A program made the translations under genes and the position numbers. From Mesotaenium endlicherianum (lineage: Eukaryota; Streptophyta; Zygnematophyceae; Zygnematales; Mesotaeniaceae), in contig WELA01004336.1 in assembly GCA_009602735.1 (NCBI GenBank), forward strand, positions 25,227-67,430: a stretch of DNA of 42,204 nucleotides, read 5' to 3'. The notes beneath the pieces are model-generated. The model saw nothing but the letters and a program-made list of their open reading frames with translations, was not told the DNA's origin and ran no database searches. Shown one piece after another: positions 30,913-42,204 of this stretch (positions are counted from its first letter, which is position 1; the number at the start of each line of letters is the position of its first letter).

Positions 30913-32868
30913 CATGCAGCATGGCTTCCCACACTCCCAAAATTCTCATTACCGAAGTTCCCAACCCGAAATCTTTCTCCTGACCCCAAACCTGAAATTT
31001 TCATCCTTGATGGTACCTGAAACCCAGCACGCACGCTCGGGTCCTCCTTTTCCATCTCTGAGTTTGATAGTCACTCTTTCTGGCTGGCGCTAGCATGGCC
31101 CCGCACAACCCTAAAAAGAACCTGAGCAGGAAACAGAACCTCCTAACCTAGCTTGGGGCACCCTTGAACCCAAACAAATGACATCTGTACACCTTGAAGG
31201 CTACCAAGTACGCACGCCTGAGTCCTGCTCTCCCACTTGAGAGACAATAGTCTATGGCCTCTCTTTAATGTTGGCTCGCCGTGGCTCTAGCAGGCTCTAG
31301 CTCTGACTTTTCTTCCCCCATCATGCCGATGACTCGGGCTTTGAGTGGGTCTGATACTAGCTCTGACCTGTTGACAACGCGGTTGACTCTGTTACTTCTG
31401 ACAAACTTTGCTCGGGAACATTAGCATCGAGTGGCAGCGAGTGGGCACCATCGAGCAGCATCGAGCATTGAGCTTTTCAAGCATTCCGTTGACCAACAAG
31501 AGGAAATTCGTCAATTTCTTTAGGATCCAGCCGAAAAAATGTCTCCTAGCTTCTAGGCAGAGACCCTGGGGTGGATTCGTCAATTCAAATGCACTGATCA
31601 GAGTATGTGATTTGTGAGCACTGGCACAGCACATTCTCAATGTACGATCACGGATCAAATTGAAGGTTTGCAGTCAGATACACAATGACATCTCCGCCTT
31701 TGAAACTTTTGAACACTGTTGCAACTTGCAACACAAACCTATTAATGCATGGCATGTTGTCATGAAAGAACCACCGTATTGGCTTCCAGGATTACATAGA
31801 TTCTCCAACCAGCTGACATACCTCTTATCCTTACCTGAGCCGTTTATCAAGTACATGACTGGCTCTCAGACCATCTCAAACGCTTGAAGTTCATCTATGT
31901 AGTGGCTGCTTGCAAGGCTTGTTGTTGGCGTGCAGCCTTCCAGTACATATAAAAGATCACAAGGCAATGAATGGCATGCACAAGTTGATTTTAAGTGAAC
32001 GAACTTCTGTCCAAGCAATCACTACTAACATCCTATCTGGCTCTTCATGTTGGTGTAGTCCGCATCATTTCTGATGAAGTCTAGCTCTCTGACTTTGATT
32101 TGTGTACAAACTACACCACAGGCCTGTGAAATGTTTGTGACAGATTGCAAAAGCAACTTAGTCATGCTCCAAGACCGAGGTGAGATGAGCACGAGCTTAA
32201 CGGCTCGCGATCGTTGCACTAAGACCTTAAACAACGTTTGTATGTTGTATGATTCTTTCTCCATCTCTAGTCTTTTCTATTTGTGTTGTCTCTTGCTTAT
32301 ATTGTAGCATGACATGACCAGGTTCCACCTTGAATTCCTATACAGGCACTTTTGATTGATAATCACAGTGCAAGATAGTTGAGTTATGCTGAAGTACATG
32401 ACTATCCACACCCTCCAGAGAATGTTGCTGACTGTATGTGCTACTCTTGAGGCCTGCTCTAGACTCAATCTTTATCCGATGTTCGTCAATATCCTGTATG
32501 CTCACAACAAATGTTGTTCATGCTTTCTGAGGTGAGCATTGTTCCCATAGTGAATGAAATATTCGTACTTTGAATTTCGTTGCGCTTCCTGGCCCCTGCT
32601 TCTTCAAGCTGAGTGAGCATCTTGCTGCTTGCAGAGATTGTCAGGAACTTATTCTTTGTACTGCTTGAGAAATTATGCATCAACGTTGATGTGCTCTCCA
32701 AAACATCTCGAGGGAATCCTGTGGGCTTTGGTGACTTCAAACAGCCCAATGATATCTTCTGCTAGCTTTAGCCCCTTCTGCGTCAGCAGGGCCTTTGGAA
32801 GCCGGCATATTGTTATGAATGTATGCTTTGATGATTCAAGAGGCTTCTCCAGGAGGCTGCATTCGTAA

Positions 32869-34645
32869 TGGGCAGCGAGGTATACTTCAGCCACCCATGG
32901 TGAAGAGTACGAGGAATTGTTGAGGCAGACTGCTGATCTGCACAGGACTATGAACGCAACAGGAACTCATGGTGCAGGTAGAAAGGAGATGGCTAGGGAG
33001 AAGAAAGCATCCTTGTCAAAGGAGCTGTCTGAGCTCAAGCAAATTGGATCCGGGCAACCCCAGAACTCCACAACTTTGGAGGTAGAAGCTGGCAACAAGA
33101 AAGGCCCAGCAGCTGAGCATGATGACATCCCGGTAGCTTGGGGCCAGCAACATCACCAGATAGTGGCGCCCTTTTTGCCTGATAGTGATGCGGATGCAGC
33201 AAAAGATGCGCTGTTGGAGGAGGTTGGAGGCATGAGCTTGACAGCTTCTAAGTGCTTGGCAGGGATGGAGATTTTGGGAACTACGAGGAAGAATTGTATA
33301 AAGCAAGCTGAAGACAAGCATTCACAGATGAAGTGTGCAGAGAGGAAGCTGACTTGGCACCAGGCCACTCTGAGAACAAGGAACCAAAAAGAAGTGGAGA
33401 GACTTCAAGAGGAGAAGAAGAGATCAGGAGAAAATACAGAACCTGATGGAAGACCTTAAGAAGGAGATGGAGCTGAAGGAGCTGCGGGAGGATGAGGTGG
33501 CCAATCTGAAGGAAGATGTTATAGCTTGCTTAGAGGCAGAAGTTGCAGCCAGAGAGGATGAGGAGAAGACTCGTGTCAGACTGGAGTTGACCTTTGAAGA
33601 GCTTGAACGCTGTAGGCAGCAGCTGAAGGAAGCTACCAAGGAGGAAGATGACAAAGTTGGTGAAATTGCTGTAGCAGTCATCCCCAATCTTGAAGTCAAG
33701 GTGGAAGAGTCTATGGAGAAAGAAGAGGTGTCCTTGCAGGGACAAGTAAAGAACAGCAAGGAGATGATGCAACAGTACGACAGTGAAATCCGCAAGCTGC
33801 GTGATGAGCTTCTGCAGGCTGAGCTTATGTTTCAAGAACATAGTAAAGAGATAGTTAGAGAGCGGCAGCTTTTTTTGGATGGACGGCTCCACGATAGAAT
33901 CCTGATAAATCAATTCAGAAAAGTGATTGCTCGCTTAGAAGATGAGTGCACCTCTCTCAAAAGATGTACTCAGAAGTTGGCCAACTGGGAAGAGAAGCTG
34001 AAGAAGTACTCACAACTGGTGTCAGGTCAAAAAAAGCAGCTGATGGGCGAGGTAGAAGAGGCCAGAAGGCTTGTGCAGACTGAGGAGCAGAAACATGAGG
34101 AGACAAAGAAGCAAATGGAGCAACTGCAGAGCGAACATCAGGAAGCTCTTGGCGAGATCAAAGAGATGCACAGGCACCTAGAACTGCTGCAGGCTGAGTA
34201 CTGGAAAGCTGTGAACGAGTGTCAAGCAGTCGCGGTTGACACAGAAGGGCTCAAGAGTCTGTGCCAGCTAAATGTCAGCAAGCTGGAGGCAATCTTGCAG
34301 GAGCAGAAAGAGTCACTTAAAAATCCAGATGGGTGCTTTGAAGGGTTACCAAGGAAAAGGCAGGAACTAAGCTCCCTACCTGAGCTGAAGCAGCCTCCTT
34401 CCATGTGCCTTCAAGGGCGAAAGCAAGATTCACCAGATTGGCCGCTTCTGCCAGTCTTCTCAGCCTCGGCACCTGCAACCCCTCCAGCAATTGCACTTGA
34501 AATGCAAGACCTTGATGAATCGCCTCCACCTGCAGAGAAGACTATGACTTCCTCAAAGGAGGCACTTCAACTCTCGGACGCGAAAAGACCCATTGTGGGG
34601 CCTCCAGCAAAAAAATGGCGCGTGATCCGCCTGGACCACATATAG
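32869..34645 (+). pseudogene. Coiled-coil gene copy 3, frameshifted and lacking its Myb-like domain
   Basis: Two frames join here. The upstream frame runs from a TAA at 32866 to 33459 and has EEYEELLRQTADL, matching the first helix of the copy 1 Myb-like domain (ADDEELLRYVAEN), but the rest of that domain is missing and the first ATG is at 32950. It ends in ERKLTWHQATLR, the match to DWQQKM in copy 1. A one-base shift between about 33415 and 33446 leads into the second frame (ATG 33446, 399 codons): MEDLKKEMELKELREDEVAN, then the coil, about two 21-residue units (EQLQSEHQEALGEIKE), and the basic tail PPAKKWRVIRL. The second frame alone could still make a 399-residue coiled-coil protein, so it may be expressed as a truncated gene. 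It is AT-richer than copy 1. Confidence 0.75.
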
Positions 34646-35829
34646 CACTCCTGATTTTGATGGGTGCCTAAGGCTACATATAAGAATCCTTCAAAGCCTG
34701 CTGCTTTTGCACCTACCTCTGCAGTAGCAGCAACGCCACAAGCGCCTGCTCCTAGCAGCAAGACCCCATGTGCCTGCTCCTGCAGTCATGTCGAAAGACA
34801 ATAGCAGGTGCCTCTGTAGCCTGCAACAGGCTACAGCGGGATTCAATTTGAAAGAAGACTCGGCTGCAATTTTTTGCAGGCAACATGCTGCATAAGTTCA
34901 AGCGACGTTAGAAAATTTCTTCAATACGCATGTACAAGCTCTTGTGTAGCTATCGTATTTGCTTGGTGTGGTTGATCACTTCATAATTTGCAGAATTACT
35001 GTGATTGTGCTTATTTTATTTACAGCTTTCATATTACAGAGCTTCAGCACTTTTCACCCTAGAGCTGAGCCAAATGTTAACCAAGAGAGTAGTGTATCCG
35101 GAACAACTAGAAGAACATACATGCCAACAATTTAAGGAAGTGGAAAACCTTGCTTGATACTTGCCCAACTAAAGATGGACGTGGTGCTCCTTTGTGAGTG
35201 GCATTTGAATCCATTCTCAAACTGTCCCTTTCAATGATCTGCATCCACTTGCAAGTTCACAAATTATTGTGCTTATTGCATTAGTGCTTTGAATTCAGCC
35301 CTGCACAATGATGCCTTATCAGATTGTCCTCGTCAATGAGGGGCGCAGCCAAGGCTATGCTGTATAGTCCATCATGATTACAATGCTGACTTGCTGGTGA
35401 TGCTGAGCAAAATGTAGGTAAGAGGTAAATATAGCTCTTATCATTAATGGCATTCACGATGTGTGTGACGAGGTCGAAGAATGATCTACTATATATTATC
35501 AGAACTGACACGCACAATTTCATGTCCACTTATAGAAATCACTTGTAAAGAGGAACGATTGATTGTATCAAAAGATCATAAAAAAATGTGTGCAGCGCGC
35601 CCTAGGAGACTATTGTGAGAAAAGTCAAGCCCTATAGAACATAACATATATGTACAGTGATGCATCAATCCTAGCTATGCTTTCAAGCCAGAAAAGAGAA
35701 GCTGCCAAACAATGGCGCCCGGCGTCAAACTCGTAACTTGTATTTGGGCCTATCCACCATGGCACAAATATTCTCATGACAATACTAATGAGTCATGACA
35801 TAGTGATCATGGATCGAAGCTCAATCTGG
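34646..35829. other. Intergenic DNA between convergent genes
   Basis: I see no gene. The sequence is AT-rich and separates the plus-strand coiled-coil copy 3 from the 3' end of the minus-strand multi-exon gene, so the two are convergent. Confidence 0.5.
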
Positions 35830-38800
35830 CTAAGGTAGTGGGGGCCGTGGAAGGAGCTGTTGGGAAGCCAGCGTGCGGAGCCTCTGCGCCTGCTCCTGGA
35901 GGAGGCGCGCCTGCGCCTCCACTTGCGCCTGCACCTCCTCGCCCTCCCTCAGGACCTCCCTGCTCTCCCGCGCAACGGCCATACAGATCGGTGCACACAC
36001 CCACACACGGGAGCGGCTCGGGAAAACACCACTATTACATTTGCAACGTCCTGCTTGCAGTCGGGTAAGCTGGCCGGGGGACACGTGTGGCAAAGCAGAG
36101 CTACCTGTCACTAGCATCTTACCCGGCACAGGCCCGTAGAAAGGGCCAGAGTACTGTCGAGGTAGTGCTGTGAATATCGGCTTATTGGTACCCTCTATCA
36201 TGCCATAGCCCATGCACACACTGCTCTAATACCAGGTCTCCATGGAATTGCATGTCTTTGGCATTGCAATAAGACTTGGCATGTCTTTGGCATTGCCTTA
36301 GACTTGCCCGAAAGAAGTAGCCATGGAAGGAAATAACAGAAAATTCTTGCGCGTGCATTTGCGAGTCTTACACGATGTACGCTGTGAAATTATCAATCAT
36401 GGTCGCATGCAGAAGACGTGCAACAGCACCTTGATAGTGGCAAAGAGCTCGCTCGCTACGGAGGACGTGTGGGACAGACTGTACAGAAGCGAGTAGACAT
36501 ACATGTGAGCGACATCGATGAATATGCAAATGGATAGGACACAGACAGGCTATGGCACGACGCACATGTCAAACTTCTTGCTTGCTAGCATGTGCCTCAA
36601 CGAGTACACGCACGCAAACAGACATGCATCTGTATGCATTGCCCCGCTTGCCATCAGCATTTGCAGCAGTCCCCAGGCCACGTAGGCGCATTGCTGTCAC
36701 ATGGAGCAGCCGCGGAACGCGACAGGTGGCGGCCCACCTGAGGCGCTTGTTGTCCTCCATGGTACGCGCCACATCAGCCTCTGCCTGCGTGGCATCCGCT
36801 GGCGAGACAAGATCAGGACAGGGCATGCCTACACAGATGCTTCTTTCACAAATCGCGTGACAATGCTCGTTGGCACTTGCTTGGCAGTGAAACCTACAAT
36901 CCTCCAGTCAAACCTTCAGACCTCCTGTTCATACCCTCCAACATCTCTCAGTGCTTGCCTAGCAGTGCCACCCATTGCGTCAAACCCGCACAAGAGACAA
37001 GGCCGCCGGCGCGCTTTCACAAGCTTTTGCTCTCGGGAGCTTAGCTTCCCTCCCCACACCGACTGCTCAAACATGAGGCGAAGTTGAGCGCACAAGGCCT
37101 ACGCTGATGCCCCGCACACGTGAGAAACGATGACAATCTGCAGAGAGCACGGCGCATGCTGTGCTCGCAAATGCAACTATTTGGGCCTTGGCTACTTCTC
37201 TGGTTAGCAGCATCGCTGCAGGACAGAGGACCCCAAGGGGAGGGGAGGGGAGCACAGAGCCCCAAGCGACGAGAGAAATGAAGAGGAGAAAGACAAGGCC
37301 AGAGGGAAGGGGATTCAGGCTGACAGACTCCAGACGGCAGAGAGCAGCCAGCTGGCCCCGGCATGCCCACCTTGCGAGCTGCCACCTGCAGCGCCGCCTC
37401 CTTCTCGCGCTGCTGGCTGGCTGCGGCGCCAGCCTCTGCCAGCTCGGCCGCCAGCTGCACGCACAGCACGCACAGCACGCGCACAGGCACAGGCGGCGGC
37501 GCAGACGAGACCCATTCAAGTTTGAATTCACATCACAAAAAATCGACCTTCAAAGTCCTGACTCTGACATGATGGGCCACTTCTAATCTGAGATCTCAGT
37601 CGAAGCAAGCTCGGTCTCAAACAAAGTCGGGGGCCCATCTGAAGGCTCCAGCATCACTTCAAGCGCATGACTCTTGCGCCAGCTGTAGCTTGCACTACCA
37701 GGCTCCAGCTGCAGCACATCTGAGCTCACACTCTCTCTATACACAGTGCTGTGCTTCAAGGAGTGCCCGTTGAGCAGCCACGTGGGCCCCAGGAGCCAGT
37801 GCCCGCACTGGCCGCCACCTGTCGGGAGCAGGTGACTAGTAGCACTGGCGTTCGTCACAGGAGGTGTGGCACTTGGCAGAGCTGAATGAAGAGCATCGCG
37901 TACCCTTTCGTTCTCCCGCCGCGCCGATGCCAGCTCAGCCTGCAGGGCTGCAGCACTCTTCCGGGCGGCGTCCAGATCCGTCGACAGCTGTCAGGCCCCA
38001 CTCAGCAGCAAAGTGCAAGCACGCTTCAGAACAACTGCCTCTGCGCGTGGACGGCACCCTTAGATTTTTTTTTACAAAGTCCACCTGCTACACGCACCGC
38101 GCGCACTCTTTTCCCAACACGTTCATGAGCCCAGGAACACACACACACATGCGCGCCGCGCGCAAAGTCACGCGAGCAAGGGAGCGTTGCACGCAGTGTC
38201 CACCTGGCACCGTCGCGCCCGACGGACTCAGTCTCAGGGCGGCAGCCCTTAGAGGTGTCCTAAATGGCTCAGATAAAGAACAACACAAAGCCAAGCGTCG
38301 TCTCCTAGGGAGTGGCCCGCAAGGGACTGCCTCCCCCGTGTGCAGCCGTCCCGAGTCTCAGGCCAGCAGGGGCAAATGCCCACGGACGCGCACATCTGCC
38401 GATCCGCGCTCTAAGCAGCCACTGGCCACGCTGCGGGCGGAGTCTGCCACGAGCAGGACCCCTCACTCTCACGGAAAGGACACATACGAGAAAGCTGATC
38501 GCCGCCGCGATCTGGCCAGCCACCTGTCACACTACGTGCGGGAACCGAAAGAAGAGGAGCTCACGCGGCAGCAGCAAGTCACCCACAAGGACAGGTGGCA
38601 CATTTCGGGATATGGGGACTCTCCGCCCGATGGGCCCCCTTGCCGCCCGGCGGGAGTTTTCTTGCTGGCTGGCCGGTCCTCCTGTGTGGCTGAGATCAGA
38701 GCGAAAGAGGAAGAAGACACACGGACGCAAGCTGGCCAGGTTGAACAGCTGTCAACGAGCCGCAGGCCTTCAGGGAGGGAGAAGAAGGCGACAAGGATTC

Positions 38801-41800
38801 CCTGAAAAAGGGAGGAGAGGGTGGGAAGAGGGGAGGATGGGAAGAGGGGAGGATGGTGAGAGGGAAGAAGAGCACGCAAGCAGCCAAGTGGCACGAGCCG
38901 AACAGGGGGGGGGGAGGGGGAGAGGGAGCAGGGGAGGGAGGGCAAGGGAGGGGACAAATCTCTCTCACACACACACGCCCCCCTCTCAGCACGTGCGTGT
39001 ACACACCACACACACACATACACTTCCTCCCTCCCAACACACACACACTCGTGCACACACACACACCCACACTCTCACACACGCACACACACAACCACGC
39101 AGACACACCTGGGCGTGCAGGTGCTGCAGGGCCGAGTGCTGCGTGCGCAGCCCCTCCAGCTCGTGGCGCCTCTCGCCGTCCTCCTTCCTCTCCTGTGCGG
39201 CTCGCCCCCGCGTGATACACAATTGCTCGTTCCATCGTCAGCAAGAGAAGAACAAGCCCGTTCTCAGAGCACGACCCCTTCATGGCTCAAGACCACCCCA
39301 GAGGGCCCCGCAAACTTGTTCTCTGTTTCTCTCTCAAAGGAATCGAGTAATTGGGTGCGAGGAAAAGAGAGACCCAGAGGCGTAGGGCGTGGCGTCCAAG
39401 CTTTGGGGTATACGGAATCGCACGAGAGCTGGCGCGCGAGGGGCAAGTCACGCGTGTAGTTTCCAGACTACCCCACGTGAGTTGGAGCAACGCTCGGGGC
39501 GAAGTTCGAACGGGTCAGACGACAGAGACTAGGGTCGGCGCAGATCGGGGTCCCTACGCCTCAAGGTTCGTGGGTTGGAGGGGTTTGGGGGATTAAGCTC
39601 CGCAGGCACTATTTGGAACCTCTGTGGCAGACGCACCGCGTCGCTGCGGCCAAGAGGCGAGAGTCCAGCCAAGAGCACAGCCCCTCGTGGGATGGTACTC
39701 TAAAGTTTACAGCGCGTTGACCTCGTAAAGCCACACTCATGTCCTGATCCCCAGATGGGGACCTCAAGCACTCGGAGTAGAAAGCAATGGCTGATAGAGG
39801 GGACAAGGCGTGTGGGCACGCGCGATACACGCTGCCACCCAAGAGAGGGTGTGCAAGTCTAAGCCTGTTTCTCTCGTATCAGAGAAACGTGTGAGGAGCT
39901 GGAGGCTCTTGTTGAATATGCAGCAACTTGCGCTATGCTCACCTGCAGCGTGGGAGCAGGAGGACGTGACTGACCTGTTTGGATGACAGGCAGGCAGGCA
40001 GGCAGGCCCGCACGGACGAACAAGCTGACAAAACCCAAGCTGACAAGAAAGAACACGCTCTCTCTCTCCCTAAGTATAAGTATCAGGAGAAAGGGGCCTG
40101 CACGCCCCAAGGGCGGGGGAACACACCTGGGCATCTCCCCCGCCTCTCCTGCAAGGCCAAAGGACGGAGGGAGGGACGACGTACCTGCTGGAGGTCGGCG
40201 CAGGTTGCCGCCAGCTGTCGCTCCGCCTGCCTTGCTTCTTCCTGCGTGCGTGTCTACACCAGCGTGGATGTGAGGGGGGGGAGGGAGTCGAGAGATGACC
40301 GCCAGGGTTCCGGGTTTTGCACTGGAGGGCTCGGCAGCGTTCTGGCGGGTGGGGTGCCAAGGCCAGGCCGAACATCACAAGATTGACAGGTGGCGGACAG
40401 CCGGTTAAATTGAGACAGGTGTCCTCCGTCGGATCAGCCGACAAAAGGCGCGTGCAAGCGCAAGGTGCGCTGACTAGTGCTGACTCAATGCATCTGTGCA
40501 AGGTTGAGGACATGAGGAAGAAAAGGAGGGAGGGAGGTAGGAAGGGAAGAAGGGAGGGAGGGAGGGAGCGAGGGAGGATGGANAAGGGAGGAGGGAGGGG
40601 GCGGGGAGGAAACCAGACCTGGGCAGCGGCAACACGCTCGCTGAGGGCCGCCATAGCCTCCTCTCTCTTGCGCCCCTCCTGCCGCCCGCAAACAGCCCAT
40701 TCAGCAGTTAGCATCCCCGAGGTAACAAGCAGGATAACGAGAACTCGAAACAGGAAGTGTACGACGCCGGTCGATGGAGATGTCCACGTGGCGGCGCAGT
40801 ATGACGCAATGCCTGCTGCACTCGCACGCCTCGCCAAGCTGGGCCCCCCAAGGATGTCCTTATGACGCAACTGACTCGACGACGAAGCAGGCATCGCAGG
40901 GCACAGCCACCCTCGCCACGTATAAGAACGAGATCTTAAAAGAAAAAAGGACAACTTGACGAGCTGTCATGCGGCACATCCCACAGTCTGCCCGGGAAGG
41001 GGTTTTTGGGAGTGCTTGATACACACATACATGCGCATGCGTACGCGACGCGCGCTGTTTGAGAAGGCTGCAGGACATGTGGGCTCTCGCAGGGGAAGCA
41101 AACCTCGGCGCGAAGCGAGCGCTCGCACTCGAGTGCCTCCGCGGCCCGCCCCGCGTCCGCCTGGCGCAGCGCGGCCTCCGCCTCCAGCCTCTTCACCTGC
41201 CAGGGCGGCAGAGCAAGAGCTTGCATGAGTCAGCGGTCCAGCTGGCGCGAGCCCAGAAATCAAACGGCAGACCAAGCCTTTGCACGAGCAGAAGCCCAGA
41301 TGACAGATGACAGGAGAGGGAAATGGGGGGTGCTTTCCACAAAGAGCAACAGGCACACTCATCACTCGCCATCGAGCGGGGTGCATCTGCCCGAGGGCAC
41401 CATACATAACCTCTACTCCTGACCCTGCCTCTCATAGTGTGACGTACAACCCCAACCCCTGATCTGATCCGACCCAGCCCCCAACTTTCAGCCATAGAAC
41501 TTTGAGCCCCAGCCTGATCGGGGAAATTCTCCTGGCCTGAAACTCGACGACGAAATGTGACGTGCGCCCCAATCATAGCCCTGTCCTGCCCGGAATGAAA
41601 GCATCTTTGAGGCCGAGCGGACAGGCGCAGCAGGCCGGCACATGATCCCACCTCATCAGCCTGAACCCTCAACCCCTCACCAAAGCCCTGAATCCTACTT
41701 CTACGTCACCTTCCCTATCTCAGAGTATCATAGCAAGACCAGGCCAGCGGCGGTGTCCCACGAAGAAACACGGCAATGGCCACGTTTGAGACCAGAAAGA

Positions 41801-41906
41801 ATGTGAAGCAGTTGAGCGTGATGCGGGGATAGAGCGTACTTCAGCCACAAGCCTGTCCTGCTCGGCTGAAGCCGCCACCTGGCGCGTTCTCAAAGCCTCC
41901 ACCTCC
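35830..41906 (-). CDS. Multi-exon coiled-coil protein gene, 3' part (5' end beyond the window)
   Basis: Nine short GC-rich exons, each bounded by AG and GT and free of stops: 41840-41906, 41104-41196, 40619-40678, 40185-40241, 39109-39192, 37904-37987, 37371-37454, 36738-36784, 35830-35959 (TAG stop at 35830-35832). Phases agree throughout: the first exon begins with one base finishing a codon, exons 2-7 are 93, 60, 57, 84, 84 and 84 nt, the eighth is 47 nt ending in phase 2, and the last begins with one base. Every exon encodes Ala/Glu/Arg/Leu-rich helix, for example EVEALRTRQVAASAEQ, LAAELAEAGAAASQQ and VEAQARLLQEQAQRLR, so the joined protein is a continuous coiled coil ending LLPRPPLP. Three exons are 28 codons, exactly four heptads. 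Further exons could hide in the longer introns (39193-40184, 37988-39108). The family and function are not recognised; long plant coiled-coil proteins act in the cytoskeleton, nuclear envelope or trafficking. Confidence 0.72.
36223..36234 (-). other. Possible remnant of an LTR-element primer-binding site
   Basis: On the minus strand, TGGTATTAGAGC differs by one base from the usual plant initiator-Met primer-binding site TGGTATCAGAGC. Just upstream of it (36250-36296) is an 18-bp direct repeat. This lies in the last intron of the multi-exon gene. No LTR pair or retroelement protein is visible, so it is a hint only. Confidence 0.25.
36250..36296. repeat. 18-bp direct repeat, 29-bp period
   Basis: GCATGTCTTTGGCATTGC occurs at 36250-36267 and 36279-36296, exact in both, with similar spacer sequence. 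Confidence 0.85.
38963..39110. repeat. CA-rich compound microsatellite beside an exon
   Basis: Interrupted CA clusters run up to the 5' splice site of the exon at 39109-39192; the intron starts GTGTGT on the minus strand, inside the repeat. Length changes in the repeat could influence this splice site. Confidence 0.8.
40523..40608. repeat. GGGA-rich low-complexity tract with one N
   Basis: Repeated GGGAGGGA units, N at 40583. The tract lies in the intron just after the exon at 40619-40678 (minus strand), forming a CT-rich stretch on that strand. Confidence 0.85.
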
Positions 41907-41999
41907 CTGCAGGTACATTCTAACACGCCCCCCCCCACCCGTTCGCATAGGTCAAAATTCATTATGTGGAAGCACACGCATATATACAAATGTATATGA

Positions 42000-42110
42000 T
42001 GTGTGTTCTTCTGGTTGTCCTACATATATTTCATATATATATATGTATATATGAAGGAATGCACATACATCTATAAAGAAATATATGTAGGACAACCAGA
42101 AGAACACACA
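42000..42110. repeat. 33-bp perfect inverted repeat (hairpin or fold-back)
   Basis: The arm 42000-42032 is the exact reverse complement of 42078-42110 (core TTCTTCTGGTTGTCCTACAT against ATGTAGGACAACCAGAAGAA). The loop is 45 bp and AT-rich with TATATA words. It is followed by CA and GA repeats. It could be a small fold-back element or an assembly artefact at the contig end. Confidence 0.92.
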
Positions 42111-42122
42111 CACACACACACA

Positions 42123-42126
<4 letters not shown>

Positions 42127-42204
<78 letters not shown>
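42127..42204. repeat. GA microsatellite at the contig edge
   Basis: About 39 perfect GA units run to the last base of the window, preceded by a CA run at about 42104-42121. Confidence 0.97.

Larger units (their letters stand above)
27519..32868. other. Intergenic DNA between copies 2 and 3
   Basis: No supported gene. The first ~650 bp resemble the 3' flank of copy 1 (C-runs at about 27901-27918). GC content rises between 29400 and 31100, with scattered telomere-like CCCTAAA-related words (for example near 30211 and 30770) that never form an array. CA and GCAG microsatellites are listed separately. Confidence 0.5.

Noticed and set aside
30111..31020. Telomere-like words (AACCCTAAA and variants)
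   Set aside because: Hits are single and scattered and never form a tandem array, so no interstitial telomere is supported.
37864..39385. Long plus-strand open frames (313 and 357 codons)
   Set aside because: They run through CA and G-rich repeats and opposite the minus-strand coiled-coil exons. Their products have no domain and look like GC-rich chance frames.
39880..39960. A coiled-coil-like plus-strand reading (CEELEALVEYAATCAML)
   Set aside because: The neighbouring exons of the coiled-coil gene are on the minus strand, and no paired splice sites frame it here, so it is probably chance.
1..42204. CRISPR arrays, rRNA and tRNA genes, bacterial operons
   Set aside because: I saw no spaced repeat array, no rRNA-like sequence and no convincing tRNA cloverleaf, and the content is clearly eukaryotic. 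A tRNA search was not possible by eye at full sensitivity.

Overview
This is nuclear DNA from a streptophyte (a charophyte alga or seedless land plant is my best guess; I cannot name the species). The evidence is intron-containing genes, large AT-rich spacers, many microsatellites and a plant-style Ty3/gypsy retrotransposon. The window starts in a G homopolymer, ends in a long GA repeat and has single Ns in homopolymer-rich stretches, so it looks like a whole contig bounded by repeats.

Layout. (1) 1-3512: AT-rich DNA with no gene I can support. (2) About 3513-16159: a degenerate Ty3/gypsy element on the minus strand between ~1.0-kb direct repeats (LTRs). Its order is Gag, two CCHC zinc knuckles, a long Ala-rich linker, aspartic protease, an acidic/Arg-Pro spacer, a cytosine-5 DNA methyltransferase (DNMT), reverse transcriptase, RNase H, integrase, and a C-terminal PHD finger. 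This is the outstanding feature: one element carried both a writer of DNA methylation and a probable reader of histone tails. The copy is dead, with frame changes in nearly every domain, nonsense codons, and an Asn where the first integrase Asp should be. (3) 16160-35829: three related, tandem plus-strand copies of a coiled-coil gene with an N-terminal Myb/SANT-like domain and a basic C-terminal tail. Copy 1 (18166-21006) is intact, very GC-rich and carries six 63-bp (21-residue) repeats. Copy 2 (about 25855-27518) and copy 3 (about 32869-34645) are AT-richer and broken. An unexplained ~2-kb block (23.0-25.1 kb) lies between copies 1 and 2. (4) 35830-41906: a minus-strand gene of at least nine short GC-rich exons encoding heptad-rich coiled coil. 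I recovered it from GT/AG borders and matching phases; its 5' end lies beyond the window. (5) 42000-42204: a 33-bp perfect inverted repeat followed by CA and GA repeats.

The retrotransposon domains form one polyprotein programme: packaging, processing, DNA synthesis and integration, plus two chromatin-related modules. The tandem coiled-coil genes look like one intact gene with decaying duplicates. No function can be assigned to either coiled-coil gene beyond possible DNA or chromatin association for the first.
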